Assembly (NCBI GenBank): GCA_949825065.1
Contig: OX463859.1
Span: 27,793,847-27,857,846 of the forward strand
DNA length: 64,000 nt
Direction: 5' to 3'
Origin: Odontocerum albicorne
Taxonomy: Eukaryota; Arthropoda; Insecta; Trichoptera; Odontoceridae
Part shown: in pieces, positions 12,358-54,235 of the stretch
Position numbering within the stretch: position 1 is the stretch's first letter
How the letters are laid out: every line of letters begins with the position of its first letter
The notes under the pieces: model-generated
Seen by the model: only the letters and a program-made list of their open reading frames with translations
What the model was told of the DNA's origin: nothing
Databases searched by the model: none
Position numbers and translations under genes: made by a program

Positions 12358-13987
12358 TTTTATAATTGTGTACATTCATAGTTTATTATATATAACATAT
12401 GCAAATGAACTGCTCGAATTGCCAAGGTAAATCTTGGCATTTGGGCTTCCACCTAATTTCCATACGATACTGAGTTTACACTTTGTGCTACATTTTAGGG
12501 TGCAGAACACCATTGGTACACCACTGATCATAGTGTAATAATATGAAACAGATCTCCAAAATCTACTATTCTAGCCTTCTTTTTATGCTTCTTTAACATT
12601 CATGAGCATGTCATCTACAACCTTTTATAATTCATGCTTCTTACATTCCGTTCATTCAAATTCTGATCAACTCAATTAGCTACACTTTACTTAATATCCC
12701 TGTACCGTGCACTTTGGACCCATATATTTGCTTTGCCATTATTTTTAATTCCTCATCTACACATGTCCACACCATCTCCAAGTTGTATTCTTAATGTTAC
12801 AAAAAACTTCTCCTTTCACCATACATTAATTTCTGATTTCCTTATTTCTTCACTTTTCATATAAAAATAGCACTATTAATTTGTTCAACAAAGGCGTCAA
12901 AATTGCTGACTCAAACTAATTATTTTAAAATATGGAACTCCTTGCTATCGGAACTTCAAGATTGATTTATTAAGACCAAGAAGAGGTTGTCAAATATAAG
13001 TTGTGTATTTTAAGGCAATGAAAAAATATATAAGAAAAATTAGCTATTTAAAGGCCTAGTTTATATCATAACATCCTCCCTATTGAGATACACTCCCACC
13101 AATATGGCGAGTCTGACTGAAAGGATGCAAGATGTTTTTCAGCCTGCACCCTTGTACAAATTGACCATATTATACTTGTCAACTTGCACAACTGGAATGC
13201 TTAATCTATCCAAAGGATGTGCTGACAATATGTCTATAAAGAACTAATTGTAATTTTGTCTACACAATTCCAATTAATTCCACTTTTTCACAACTAACAT
13301 TTCTTTATGTCATAGTTTATAAACCTATTGGTTGGTTAGAATTTTGAATGGGTTGTGAAATAATTTCAACAACAACAATATTTGATTTTTTTTTGTATAA
13401 CATACAACAGATTTCAAATGTACAACAATTATTTCAAAAACCTTTCAAACCACTGTGTGTTGAAATAATAGCTTCCCGATATTCATTTATATAGTAAGAG
13501 TTGCAAGAAAATTCTGTCAATTTACAAAAGCAACTCATCGAAATACAAAGTGACGAGGCACTTAGCTACAATTTTTTAATATCAAAATCTCCAGGTGATT
13601 TCTTGTTGTAATTAAAATGTGAAAGGCCAACATGCATAAACAAACAATTGAGAGTACTATTACCCTTTACAAAAACTTTTATATATGAGTAAGGGTTTTC
13701 AACTCTAAGTATAACAAAAAACAAATTGTGAAACAAACAGCTTCAGCCTAAATATAACACCAAAATTTGATGAGCTTTCAAAACATTAATATGATTTAAT
13801 ATTGTTACCAATACGAATATAAGTAATGTATTTTATATTAATAAAGTATTAAATTTATTTGATTGTTATCTGTATGTGTTATTTTACTATATTTCCTTAG
13901 GTGGCAAAACCAAAACAAATGCCTTCATCTAAGTATCACCTTTAAGTAGCTAAGAAACACTGCTGTATTCATTTTCTTTTTACAATA
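12358..13987. other. Downstream flank of the transporter gene, nothing firmly recognised
   Basis: A+T-rich DNA 3' of the transporter. 12540-12900 is pyrimidine-rich and may be a heavily decayed antisense LINE tail, comparable with 56040-56600 and 61390-61850. I could not support an exon here. Confidence 0.4.
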
Positions 13988-13993
13988 TTTATT
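13988..13993 (-). promoter_or_regulatory. Candidate polyadenylation signal of the transporter gene
   Basis: AATAAA on the minus strand (TTTATT on plus), about 130 nt past the transporter stop codon. The position is plausible for a short 3' UTR. Such hexamers are common in A+T-rich DNA, so this is an inference. Confidence 0.4.
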
Positions 13994-14123
13994 AAATTCT
14001 CCAATAAATCTAATTTGTTGATCTTGCAATGATCATACACACTACAATTCCATTTACCTTCCTTGATATAATACTTAACGAGATTCGATTAACACATATA
14101 AATCTAATAAATGTCACAAGAAA

Positions 14124-45456
<31,333 letters not shown>

Positions 45457-45810
45457 CTTGAATAATATTTATTTATTCACTTTATTGTCAATTATTTTTC
45501 AACTTTTACAAAATGGCAACAAGTTTTAATTGGATTCTTGCTCTAGGGTCATGTCATTGTCGCTACTTTGCGTTAGTCACGACACTAATAATTGTTGAAT
45601 TCTGAAACAATAGAGACATAGTAATTTAGTAAATTGCATAAGTTTTTATAATCTATTGTTGGTATTAATATATTTTTACTTTATAACTGTTAAACAAATT
45701 CGTTTCATATACTAAAGGGTCATAAAAAGTTTTCAACACTCGCATTTTATTTATGCTTAAGGCATATGTGTTATATATAGATCATGCACACGAACTTCGC
45801 CTCCGTACTA
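45457..45810. other. Immediate 5' flank of the transporter gene
   Basis: Should contain the 5' UTR and promoter if exon 1 is the first exon. No TATA box, initiator or CpG cluster stands out. A+T-rich. Confidence 0.4.
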
Positions 45811-45984
45811 GATGAATGCCCTTTATCGAATGACGGTCCTAAGCCTGGATAAAGGAGGAGGGACTCCTTTCCTAATTCCCATCCCCTCCAGTAAATTTAC
45901 CCCCACCTTCAATCCTCTACTTGCTCATTTTATTTTTGCCCCATCCCTATCCATAATGGCACCCAACATGCCGTGTGATTCGAT

Positions 45985-46095
45985 CGTCTCGCGGTGTGCC
46001 ATCGGATTCAGTGCAGTGGTGTGACCACTGAGTTTGCTGGTGTGCAACGGTTCACTCACTTAAATCAAACTCCATGGCACGACTTCGCTTTCCAA
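45985..46095 (+). mobile_element. SINE family B body (headless), fused to LINE 3' end
   Basis: GATCGTCTCGCGGTGTGCC, GAGTTTGCTGGTGTGCAACG and CACTCACTTAA match the SINE B bodies at 38830-38930 and 50165-50250. No tRNA-like head precedes it. It continues without a break into the LINE 3' end at 46070. Confidence 0.7.
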
Positions 46096-46414
46096 CTCGT
46101 CCAAAACGTCTGTGAGAGTACCTTACTTTGTGCGGGGCGCCTAAAGACTGGGAGCGGGTGGCTTGGAACAGTGAAGGGCTAGACGTGTGAGAAACAGTCA
46201 GCGAGCTGCGAACATGCATCAGCATGGCCAGGCGGCTCAGCAAGTTCCACATGTATGTGACATTTGTGAGAGGGAGTGCGCATCTAGGATCAGACTGTTT
46301 TCTCACAAAAGATCATATGATCGACGTGGAAGAACGGTTCAAGATTGACGTTGGAGGGTCAAAGGGATCCTCAACTACGAGGCCCGGCAACGACGACGGC
46401 ATTCTGAGATGGTT
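46070..46414 (+). mobile_element. Zinc-finger LINE 3' end, second copy
   Basis: Plus-strand frames give GAPKDWERVAW, a decayed finger CDICERECASRIRLFSHKR, then the tail GGGATCCTCAACTACGAGGC and CCGGCAACGACGACGG. Homologous to minus strand 29052-28628. A stop and frameshifts are present. Confidence 0.82.
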
Positions 46415-46422
46415 TATTAGAT

Positions 46423-47773
46423 CAGTGTTTCCCAAAGTGGGCGATACTGCTCCCTGGGGGGCGCTGAAACGATTTCGGGGGGGAGGTACTAGCTTCTAGT
46501 GCAATTGAAGGGCGTTGAATAAAAATAAGTGAGCAGTGGAAGGGTAAATAAAGAGAAGATAAGATTTTTTTTAAAAAACCATTTGTACATGTTTCATCTG
46601 TTGTGTAACATGGAATTCAAGTCGTAGTGGTAACTTTATTTACCAAATAAATACAAAAAATACAAGTTAAATGGGCTACAGTACAAAAGTTTTTAATTGC
46701 ATTTCCTTTATTATTTTTAGTGGGTTCACTGCGATCACAAATCTATTGACTAAAAAAGATATCGACTGCAAATATTGCGGTGATTTAAGAATGCAGCTGA
46801 CAAAAATAGAGTGGAATATTAGTAAATTGACGGCAGCGCAGCAGGTGCATCTTTCTCAAAAGGATTATTTTTTATGTTATACGTGATTTTTATTGTATTT
46901 TAATATTATCCTTCGTTATCTTAATATTCTGTGCGTAATCCGAATGTTACAATGGTTGATTTGAAAAATAATATTGTAATTTTTGGCTTCAAAGTGTCTT
47001 ATTTACGGCTTTTTTTACTACGAGTATGTTGTAGGACGTAGGTAGATATAAAAATATTTTTTTTTTGCAAATACGTCACTGCATATTTCTATTAATTCTC
47101 TTAACCTTTCCCTTCCTATGCTAAAAAAATCCACCCGTTCCGGTGCTGTGTATTCAATACACATGTAAAAACGAGCGATGAAAAATCGAAAAAATACGAA
47201 TATTCATAGCCAATCGCTTAAATTAATTAAATTTGAAGTCAAAAGTGATAATAATTTAAATTTAATTGCTGAAAACATGAAAAAAAACATCGGACGACTT
47301 TCACAAAACGACCACCCCAAACTAAAGCCCGTTGAAAAGCGAGCGAACTGAGATTCTATTTCTTGCGTTCCCATATACCGAAGTAGAGTGAGGCGTCAAT
47401 AGCGCCACTTCCTCACCCATAGCGTTTTTTTAGAATGAATATATCTACCTCACACACTGGCACACGTTTGATTGTATTGGTGAATGTATTCCCAATTTTC
47501 ACCAAATATCTCTGACGTGGCCGATAAGTGCTAATTATTATTAATATAATTTTTTTCATTCAATTCGTAAATATATTACGGAGGAATATCTAAAATTTGA
47601 CCTCAGTATTTATTATATTTATAGAGATATTAAAATTTTTAGAAGCAATATGTTCTAGTAACACATCACAGGGAAGGAAGGGTTAAAAAAGATACGAGTA
47701 GATTTCGAGAGGGGCGCTGAGTATTTTTTTTCTGAAAAGGAGGCGATTAACCAAATAAGTTTGGGAACCTCTG
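46423..47773 (+). mobile_element. hAT element, internally deleted, with 8-bp target duplication
   Basis: Ends CAGTGTTTCCCAAAGTGG and, read inward from the right, CAGAGGTTCCCAAACTT. Flanks are TATTAGAT (46415-46422) and TATCAGAT (47774-47781), an 8-bp duplication with one mismatch, as hAT elements make. ORF 46671-46886 includes CGDLRMQLTKIEWNISKLTA and QQVHLSQ, matching the C-terminal end of Charlie/ZBED5-like hAT transposases (DLR..LT...P.I..L...HQ). The rest of the transposase is lost. A piggyBac-type MITE sits inside at 47105. Confidence 0.82.
47105..47682. mobile_element. piggyBac-type MITE nested in the hAT element
   Basis: 578 bp between TTAA at 47101-47104 and 47683-47686. Ends CCTTTCCCTTCCT and, from the other side, CCCTTCCTTCCCT. 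No ORF. Its presence inside the hAT element dates it as younger. Confidence 0.72.
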
Positions 47774-47930
47774 TATCAGATGAACCCGAAATCGATCTCA
47801 AAGATATACTCCTCTCCGAAGGAACATCTCTCAGACACAGATTCGAAACATACAATGGAGACATCTCATTAAGGGACTTGAATACAAAAAGAGAATGTTT
47901 AATATCAATCCGTTCGCTCTTAATTTTTTA

Positions 47931-47946
47931 TGACTTCTGTGGCCTA
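47931..47946 (+). mobile_element. SINE family A head, left of the MITE insertion
   Basis: TGACTTCTGTGGCCTA corresponds to GACCTCCGTAGCCTT at the start of the SINE at 38494. The rest of the SINE resumes at 48524. Confidence 0.65.
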
Positions 47947-48523
47947 TACTCAAGAAAATATAGCATGGTCCCTGTGACGTTTTAATGTCATGTCTCAAAG
48001 GGATGGGGTAAAATCGTTTTTTTTTACTAATCGTATCGTTTTTTTATAAATCGAAAAATTGTTTTCCTCTAAACTGACGTTTTTATCCCTAATTTTCATT
48101 ATACTGACTTTCTAATGTATTGAATGGTTGTATCTATCTTTAAATAGGCCAAGATCCACTATGAATTAATACTAATTACGAACATTTAATTTTATGTATA
48201 AAAAAAAACGAAAATCCAATTATCGTATACCCCATCCCTAGGCAATGCAGACTAACGTAGTGACTTTTGACAAACGTCGCCAAATATTATTTGATTTTAA
48301 CAAACTGACATATTTTTGCTAATTTGAAACAAGATGTATTAATTTCTCATTATTGTTAGTTTTATGTAATGTACGAGTATTTACCTAAATAACTTGCTAT
48401 TTATTAGAATCGAGACTTATATTAAAGTTGATAAAACAATTAAAATTGCTGAACGTCGTTACAAGGTTGTATTGGAGCCAATTTGTGAAACGTCACAGGG
48501 ACCATCCTACATTTTCTTTAGTA
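47947..48523 (+). mobile_element. TA-flanked MITE, long subfamily, copy 3, inside a SINE
   Basis: 577 bp, starts TACTCAAGAAAATATAGC and ends with the complement-like TTTTCTTTAGTA, TA at 47945-47946 and 48524-48525. The termini diverge from copies 1-2 (ATGGTCCCTGTGACG instead of ATGAGTCCTGTGAC), so it is a sister subfamily. Confidence 0.85.
48372..48379. other. Probable Minos-type excision footprint
   Basis: TACGAGTA where other copies of the MITE family (for example about 8077, 20460) have TA in the context AATG-TA-TTTACC. Confidence 0.72.
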
Positions 48524-48660
48524 TAGTAGGTCAGATGCCTGTTTTCCGACCTAGAGGTTGCGGGTTTAACTCCCGATGGAACCAAGTTTTATTTTAAAAA
48601 AGGTTTTCAATCTGGTTTTCACTTAAGGCCTAATAAACATTTTTTTACGTGTACTGTACA
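48524..48660 (+). mobile_element. SINE family A, right of the MITE insertion (copy 3)
   Basis: Continues the tRNA-like head: GTAGGTCAGATGCCTG, then B-box-like GCGGGTTTAACTCCC and TTTTCACTTAAGGCC. Confidence 0.8.
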
Positions 48661-49332
48661 TAAAGATGTGATTTGTTTAATAATATTCGGTTCGAATCCT
48701 GAGCTAGAGAATCCTTGATAAAAATTTGCTCTCCAAACGGCGCTATATAAAATGGTCCTTTGAATTAATAAATTAATATCGGAGAAAGTGTTTCGCTCTG
48801 TCCTAAGTGGCAACCCCGACAGGAAAACGGTGTGATTGTGTGTATTTATTTTCCTTGTTACCGGACGCAACTCGTTAGTCTTTTTTAATGCAAATCATTT
48901 GAAATCTAAACTATGTTAAAATTACACGAAACGCGTCACAAATACGTCAGAAAAATGGTATAAACGTTGGCCCCATTAGCATGATCAATAGCGCGCAAAA
49001 TTGCCGTAACACGCTTTAATATCATATTTGTGCAAATATCAAATTGTGCTTACGGCAGACAGAAGTTTTCCAAAGCGACCTTTAATGGACATAGCACTTA
49101 ACAGGAAATATCTGAAATATGTAAATTCTTCAGAAAATACGCAAAATTTCATTAGAATATTTTAACACACTTCAATTAGTTTTAACTTGTTATAAAGAGA
49201 TTCCAAAAAAATGTTTACACACTTTGAATCATTACAAATTCAGTATTAATTATGATATATCGATGGTTAAAATTTTAAATAAAATAGGACAAACGTAAAT
49301 GTAAAATACATTAAACTAACTTAAATTAATTT
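48661..49332. other. Repeat-derived and unrecognised sequence
   Basis: 48690-48755 carries a recurring motif (GAGCTAGAGAATCCTTGATA...CCAAACGGCGCTATATAAA) also seen near 52105, 59025 and 59900. It may be the tail of another SINE or LINE. The remainder holds nothing recognised. Confidence 0.45.
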
Positions 49333-49490
49333 TTAGTCTTGTTTGTGCTCCCCTGATGATGAGGTGAAAGCCTTGAAACCGGTAGGGTTATACCGTTAAA
49401 AAAAAGTGGAATAAACAGTGTTTGATAAAAATAAATTACAATGTCTTTAAACCTCCACAACGTTAATGCCTTAACTATAAACAACATATT
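49333..49490 (+). mobile_element. Penelope-like terminal repeat, clean single copy
   Basis: From AGTCTTGTTTGTGCTCCCC through CTGATGATGAGGTGAAAGCC, GAAACCGGTAGGGTTATACC and GGAATAAACAGTGTTTGAT to GCCTTAACTATAAACAACAT. This is the clearest example of the unit found at 9640, 21396, 33645 and 40935. Confidence 0.82.
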
Positions 49491-49802
49491 AAATTAATGG
49501 CCTCTCTGGTTCATACACGCAAACATCACGAATAATTTATTTTGCAATTTGGGCGCATTCTCTTTCAATGGCTGCTCTCAATACATTAACTGTTGCAGAT
49601 TTTGTCATAAACTTTATCGAGTTTCCATAAAAAAAATCATAGACATGAGGTCTCGTGAGCGCGGAGGGAATCAATGCTACCTCTACGTATAATCTATTTG
49701 TTTGGCAAATTTTCATCAAGATAGGCCCTCACATCACGATGATAGAAGGGAAGTGCTCCATCTTGCTGGAAAGAAAAGTCTTCCTCGTCCTTAAATATCC
49801 TT
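49491..49802. other. Unrecognised stretch
   Basis: Two short overlapping ORFs without motifs; nothing else. Confidence 0.4.
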
Positions 49803-49995
49803 CGGTGTCCTTCTTTCCTAGTTTGAAAGACGCCTGGCTTCCTACCCGAAGATTGCGGGTACTATTTCCTCTGGAACACAGTTTTTTTTAAAGTTTTTAG
49901 TCTACTTTTCACTTAAGGCCTCATAAACATATTTCTGGTTGGCTAGAAAAGATTGGCACATGCCAATAATCTCATGTATAAAAATAAATTGTTAT
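49803..49995 (+). mobile_element. tRNA-derived SINE (family A), copy 4
   Basis: Head with GAAAGACGCCTGGCTTCC and a B-box-like GCGGGTACTATTTCC, body TTTTCACTTAAGGCCTCATA, tail GGTTGGCTAGAAAAGATTGG and ATGCCAATAATC. Confidence 0.78.
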
Positions 49996-50003
49996 ACGTG
50001 GTG

Positions 50004-50248
50004 TCATAGAGGTGTTTGGCCTCGTGGTAACGCACTGAACTTTAGTGCGAAGGTCGTCGATTCGAGCTCCACGCTGTGCTAATCCCCTCAAATAACAAAG
50101 GTATATCTATAACTTCAGTCATATCGATTCTTTCAAAAAGAAAAAAAAATACATGGAGGTGGGCTCCGATCGTCTCACTTTGGTGTGCCATCGGATTCAG
50201 TACAGCGACGTGGCCGGTGAGTTTGCTGGTGTGCAACGGACCACTCAC
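50004..50248 (+). mobile_element. SINE family B, left part (split by piggyBac)
   Basis: Full head: A-box-like CGTGGTAACGCACTG and B-box-like GGTCGTCGATTCGAGCTCC. Then the body to CACTCACTTAA, where the piggyBac element interrupts it. The distal end resumes at 51956. Confidence 0.87.
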
Positions 50249-50494
50249 TTAACCCTCCGATTAGTGACAAGGTCCCTGGGGACATTTTCGATTTTTGTTT
50301 GCTCACAACTTTCTCTTTGTATGTTTTGGAAACGTGATGTTGTATGTATTCCAAAAAAAAAACATGCTGAAGCGATTAAAATCAGTTTCAAAGCGGTAAG
50401 ATCACTCGTTCGTGTTTTATTACGGTTTGAAAACATTTTGTACGGGGATCAGGTACAAGATCTTTAGGGACCTCATACCTGACTTGTACCATTA

Positions 50495-51166
50495 TTGAAA
50501 GAAATCGTAAATGAATTGTGTTTGCCGTGCCGAAGAAGAATAAGTCGGTCCTTCATCTTGTATACGAGTACAATGCATTATAGTTGTTCGGTAGATAATG
50601 AAACCGATAAGCGAAAGCCAATGGTCATTCTGGACTACAATGCCCATAAATCTGGGGTGTGGACACAATGGATCAGATGCTTGGCACTTATTCATGCAAA
50701 CGTTCAACAAATCATTGGCCACTTGCAATGTTCTACAACATGATAGATATTGCTGCATTGACCGCATTCGTAATTTACGATGAGATGAAGCCTGTTCAAA
50801 AAACAGACAAGCGACGTTCGTTTTTGCAATTGTTGACGAAACAATTAGCAATTTCAAATATCAAAGAACGAGCCACCAATACACGCATAATGTGCTATCC
50901 CAAAATTCGAATTGCTATGGAAGCATTTGATGTAAAGGTAACGTTGAAATTGAATATTGAAACGCACAAACATAAATAACATTTTTTTATATTTTCCGGT
51001 AGAAGCAAGACTAACATCAGGAGCTGCACCTTCATTTGCAACTTATATCGTGCGCAAAACCAGATCATATTGCTATATCTGCAATAAAGCGGTTTGTGCT
51101 GAGCATTCAGCATTATTGTATCGGTGCGATACCTGCATTCTTGCGTTAGCTGACCATGAATAAGCA
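50495..51166 (+). pseudogene. piggyBac transposase C-terminal remnant
   Basis: The frames give KPMVILDYNAHKSGV, then after a 1-base shift near 50655 DTMDQMLGTYSCKRSTNHWP and LAMFYNMIDIAALTAFVIYD. The DTMDQ block holds the last catalytic Asp of piggyBac transposases. A Cys-rich end follows after a second shift near 50940-51000: YCYICNKAVCAEHSALLYRC, then DTC, the usual RING-like Cys motif that binds DNA ends. The N-terminal two thirds with the other catalytic Asp residues are missing, so it is inactive. Full-length relatives have about 550-600 residues. Confidence 0.9.
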
Positions 51167-51346
51167 GCACAATATTACATTTATTACCACTTTTATTTTT
51201 TACCTGTCAAATAAAACCTGAATTACCAAAAAAACTTTATTTTTTGCCTTTATACTTATATTTTATCCTTCTATATACATTTAGGCACCTTATACAACCA
51301 TAAGCTAACATAACCATAAACTAAAAATTGTATGGTATTATCACCA

Positions 51347-51840
51347 TACACGCATAATGTGCTATCCCAAAATTCGAATTGCTATGAAAGCATTTGATGT
51401 AAAGGTAAAGTTGAAATTGAATATTGAAACGCACAAACATAGAAATAACATCTTTTATTTTTTTTAATATTTTCCGGTAGTAGCAAGACCAAAATCAGGA
51501 GCTGCACCTTCATTTGCATCTGTACGAATCATTTGCATCTGTACGTGCCAGTTATATCGTGCGCAGAACGGACGCGAGCGCAAAACCAGATCATATTGCT
51601 ATACCTGCAAAAAAGCAGTTTGTGCTGAGCATTCAGCATTATTGTATCGGTGCGATACCTGCAATATTGCGTTAGCTGACCATGAATAAGCAGCACAATA
51701 ATACATTTATTACAACTTTTATTTTTTACCTGTCAAATAAAACCTAAATTACCAAAAAAAAAACAATTTTTTTTGCCTTTATACTTATATTTTATCCTTC
51801 TATATAAATTTAGGCACCTTATACAACCATAAGCTTATAT
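51347..51840 (+). repeat. Duplicated 3' part of the piggyBac element
   Basis: Offset about 467 bp from 50880. It repeats ATGTGCTATCCCAAAATTCG through the Cys-rich end and UTR, with a small extra insertion near 51520-51575 (CATTTGCATCTGTACG twice). Confidence 0.88.
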
Positions 51841-51955
51841 ACAAAACCATCAAGACACAACTGCATGATGATAATACCATACAATTTTTTGACGGTCCCT
51901 AGAGACCTTGTCACTTTTTTAACGCCGCCGGTACTGTCACCGATCGGAGGGTTAA

Positions 51956-52065
51956 AAAAAACTTCACACTAAGCTTTGCTTTCCAACTAAATTGACGTTA
52001 GAATGACCAGGGAATCCTCGACTACGAGGTCCAGTAACGATCGACGATCGATACTTGATTCGGTC
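51956..52065 (+). mobile_element. SINE family B, right part after the piggyBac insertion
   Basis: CTTTGCTTTCCAACTAAATT, GACGTTAGAATGACCAGGG, TCCTCGACTACGAGGTCC: the family B tail shared with the zinc-finger LINE. Confidence 0.85.
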
Positions 52066-52539
52066 TATAGCTACCACACGTGATAAGTTTTATATTAGTG
52101 GGATCGATTCCCAAGCTAGAGCGCCCTTAAGGAGAGTTTTCTATCTAAACGGTGATCTCACGAATGCGTGGCATGATAAATTCCTTCCACAAATTCAAAT
52201 AAACAGTATGGTGTAAAAGTGTGCTAACATTTTTTAAGACACGTTATATATTATTTTCGTTTAAGAGGAATTTTCCAGTATGCGTGATAAAAGCCGTTGT
52301 TTTATTATCTAATTTTGCAGAGGAGGCAAAAATAGTGTGCTTGATTAGACGCGGCCGGGCACACCTTGTATTTATTGGGTGGGGTAGTTCTCGACTGGGG
52401 GGATGTTATGATATAAGTCCAGATCTTTTGATAGCTTCTCCCTGAAATGTATATTCATAGACATTATCCTGAGAAAAGTTATACGTGTACATATAATTTC
52501 AGGATGTATGAAAATAGTTTGTTCATATCAATGAACCTT
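52066..52539. other. Repeat-derived and unrecognised sequence
   Basis: 52100-52165 holds the recurring motif GATTCCCAAGCTAGAGCGCC...CTAAACGGTGATCT (see 48690). The 74-codon ORF at 52221 shows no family signature. Confidence 0.4.
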
Positions 52540-53395
52540 CATTTAAATTTATTTATTTAAAGGTACGCAGATCTGTATTCAATTCATTATTTATTAACGC
52601 TTCATTGCAAAAACAATCTGGCGGGCTTAATGCCATGAGACAATCTCTTCAAACCAACCAAACAAAAGTAAATGAAGTAAGTTTCATAGTCGCAAAAATA
52701 TATTCAAATGATTGTTCATCTTTATGAAATTTATGAATAATATACTCATAAAAATAAGAATGAGATATCATCAATTAAAGAAAAAAGAAAGGGATGATGG
52801 AGTGAAACACGTTATATTGCTGACTAGAAATGAATAGTTTTTTTCAGTCGCTTCTTAAAGCACGCCAAGGGCGGAACGAGTCAAAAATTGGGTTGTTACT
52901 GGTTCCAGAGTCTCACAGCATGGACAGTAAAGGACGACGTAAAAAAAAAAGAGTGGTGAACTGGGAAGGCGAATAGTTTTTTCAGTCACTTCTTAAAGCA
53001 CGCCAAGGATGGAGTCCTCGAGTCAAAAGTTGGGTTGTAACTGGTTCCAGAGTCTCACAGCATGGACAGTAAAGGACGACGTAAAAAAAAAAGAGTGGTG
53101 AACTGAGAAGGCGAATAGTTTTTTCAGTCACTTCTTAAAGCACGCCAAGGATGGAGTCCTCGAGTCAAAAATTGGGTTGTAACTGGTTCCAGAGTCTCAC
53201 AGCATGGACAGTAAAGGACGACGTAAAAAAAAGAGTGGTGAACTGGGAAGGCGAATAGTTTTTTCAGTCGCTTCTTAAAGCACACCAAGGACGGAACGAG
53301 TCAAAAATTGGGTTGTTACTGGTTCCAGAGTCTCACAGCATGGACAGTAAAGGACGACGTAAAAAAAAAGAGTGGTGAACTGGGAAGGCCAATGA
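52540..53395 (-). mobile_element. CR1/L2-like LINE 3' end with internal tandem expansion
   Basis: Minus-strand tail and 3' UTR (52545-52835), then a C-terminal coding segment (TVHAVRLWNQ, FTTLFF) repeated about four times in units of about 140 bp: 52835-52970, 52971-53110, 53111-53250 and 53251-53393. Other copies in the window have this segment once. No further 5' coding sequence. Confidence 0.88.
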
Positions 53396-53959
53396 CATCA
53401 ACATTGTTATATGTCACAAGGTATGACACGTCTTGATGAATATGTAAAAAAAGATCTAATTTGTTAAGCACTTTTTCTCGTAATGAGTCGATATACCATC
53501 GAAATAACTGGAGTTTACTCGTTCAATCATAATTTGAACAACTTACATATTTAGCCTACCCTTGGCATTTACGCCACTCGACTTGAACTATTCACTGTCA
53601 TTAGTCACACACTCGTGGATTGGGAATGGTGCCAGACGACACACGTGATTCGGAGACATCATCAATTAGACACCACATTCTTAATAATCATTCAGCTCGT
53701 TTAAGCAGAATTACTTAGATACTAATACACTTAGACACGTGATTTAGGAAGTTGTAACTAATTATTACATATATGGTACACATTTATACCATCACGCCGT
53801 TTTACTATCGGGGTTAACAGCAATGAGACAGCGCCAGACTTTCTTATTGCAACACAAATATTTCGCTTCTTCTACATCCATCTCATAAAGCTTATATGAT
53901 TTTTTTTCCATTTCCTTTTTTCGAAACATCATAAACTTAATCCAACCACACTTTCCTTG
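53396..53959. other. Unrecognised stretch
   Basis: No motif or repeat supported. Confidence 0.45.
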
Positions 53960-54235
53960 GTCTTCCTTTACAATTTACACTGTATATTTGTTTTGTTAGT
54001 CTTTATTCATTCATTTGTACCACGTGCCCAAACCATTTCAAAGTGCTCTTCTTCATCTAGATCAACACCTCAGCATTAAGTTCACACCCATGTCTAATCA
54101 TTTCATTTCGTATTTTGTCATACATTGTCACCCCATGGGTTTTTCTGTGTGCACGCATTTATACATCTCATGTATTTGGCTTTTTCAGTCTTGTTCCGCG
54201 TCCACTTTTCACTCCCATACAACAAACACTCTCTC
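53960..54235 (-). mobile_element. LINE C-terminal remnant, antisense
   Basis: The complement of CACGTGCCCAAACCATTTCA encodes the FGHV-like motif. The order of blocks (CATACATTGTCACCCCATGG corresponds to a HGV-MYD motif) parallels 16322-16610. It supplies the spurious first 70 codons of the plus-strand ORF starting at 54015. Confidence 0.65.

Larger units (their letters stand above)
50253..51951 (+). mobile_element. piggyBac element with TTAA duplications, internally deleted
   Basis: 1699 bp between TTAA at 50249-50252 and 51952-51955. Ends CCCTCCGATTAGTGACAAGG and, inward from the right, CCCTCCGATCGGTGACAG; a GACAAGGTC(C/T)CT motif lies near each end. It holds only the C-terminal third of a transposase plus a partial tandem duplication of its 3' part (50880-51300 repeated at about 51347-51840). 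Confidence 0.93.

Noticed and set aside
45812..46024. 70-codon ORF upstream of the transporter as an upstream gene
   Set aside because: Overlaps SINE/LINE-derived sequence and has no domain.
52740..52750. ATACTCATA as a further excision footprint
   Set aside because: Differs from the TACTCGTA scar by one base and has no paralogous empty site, so it was not counted.
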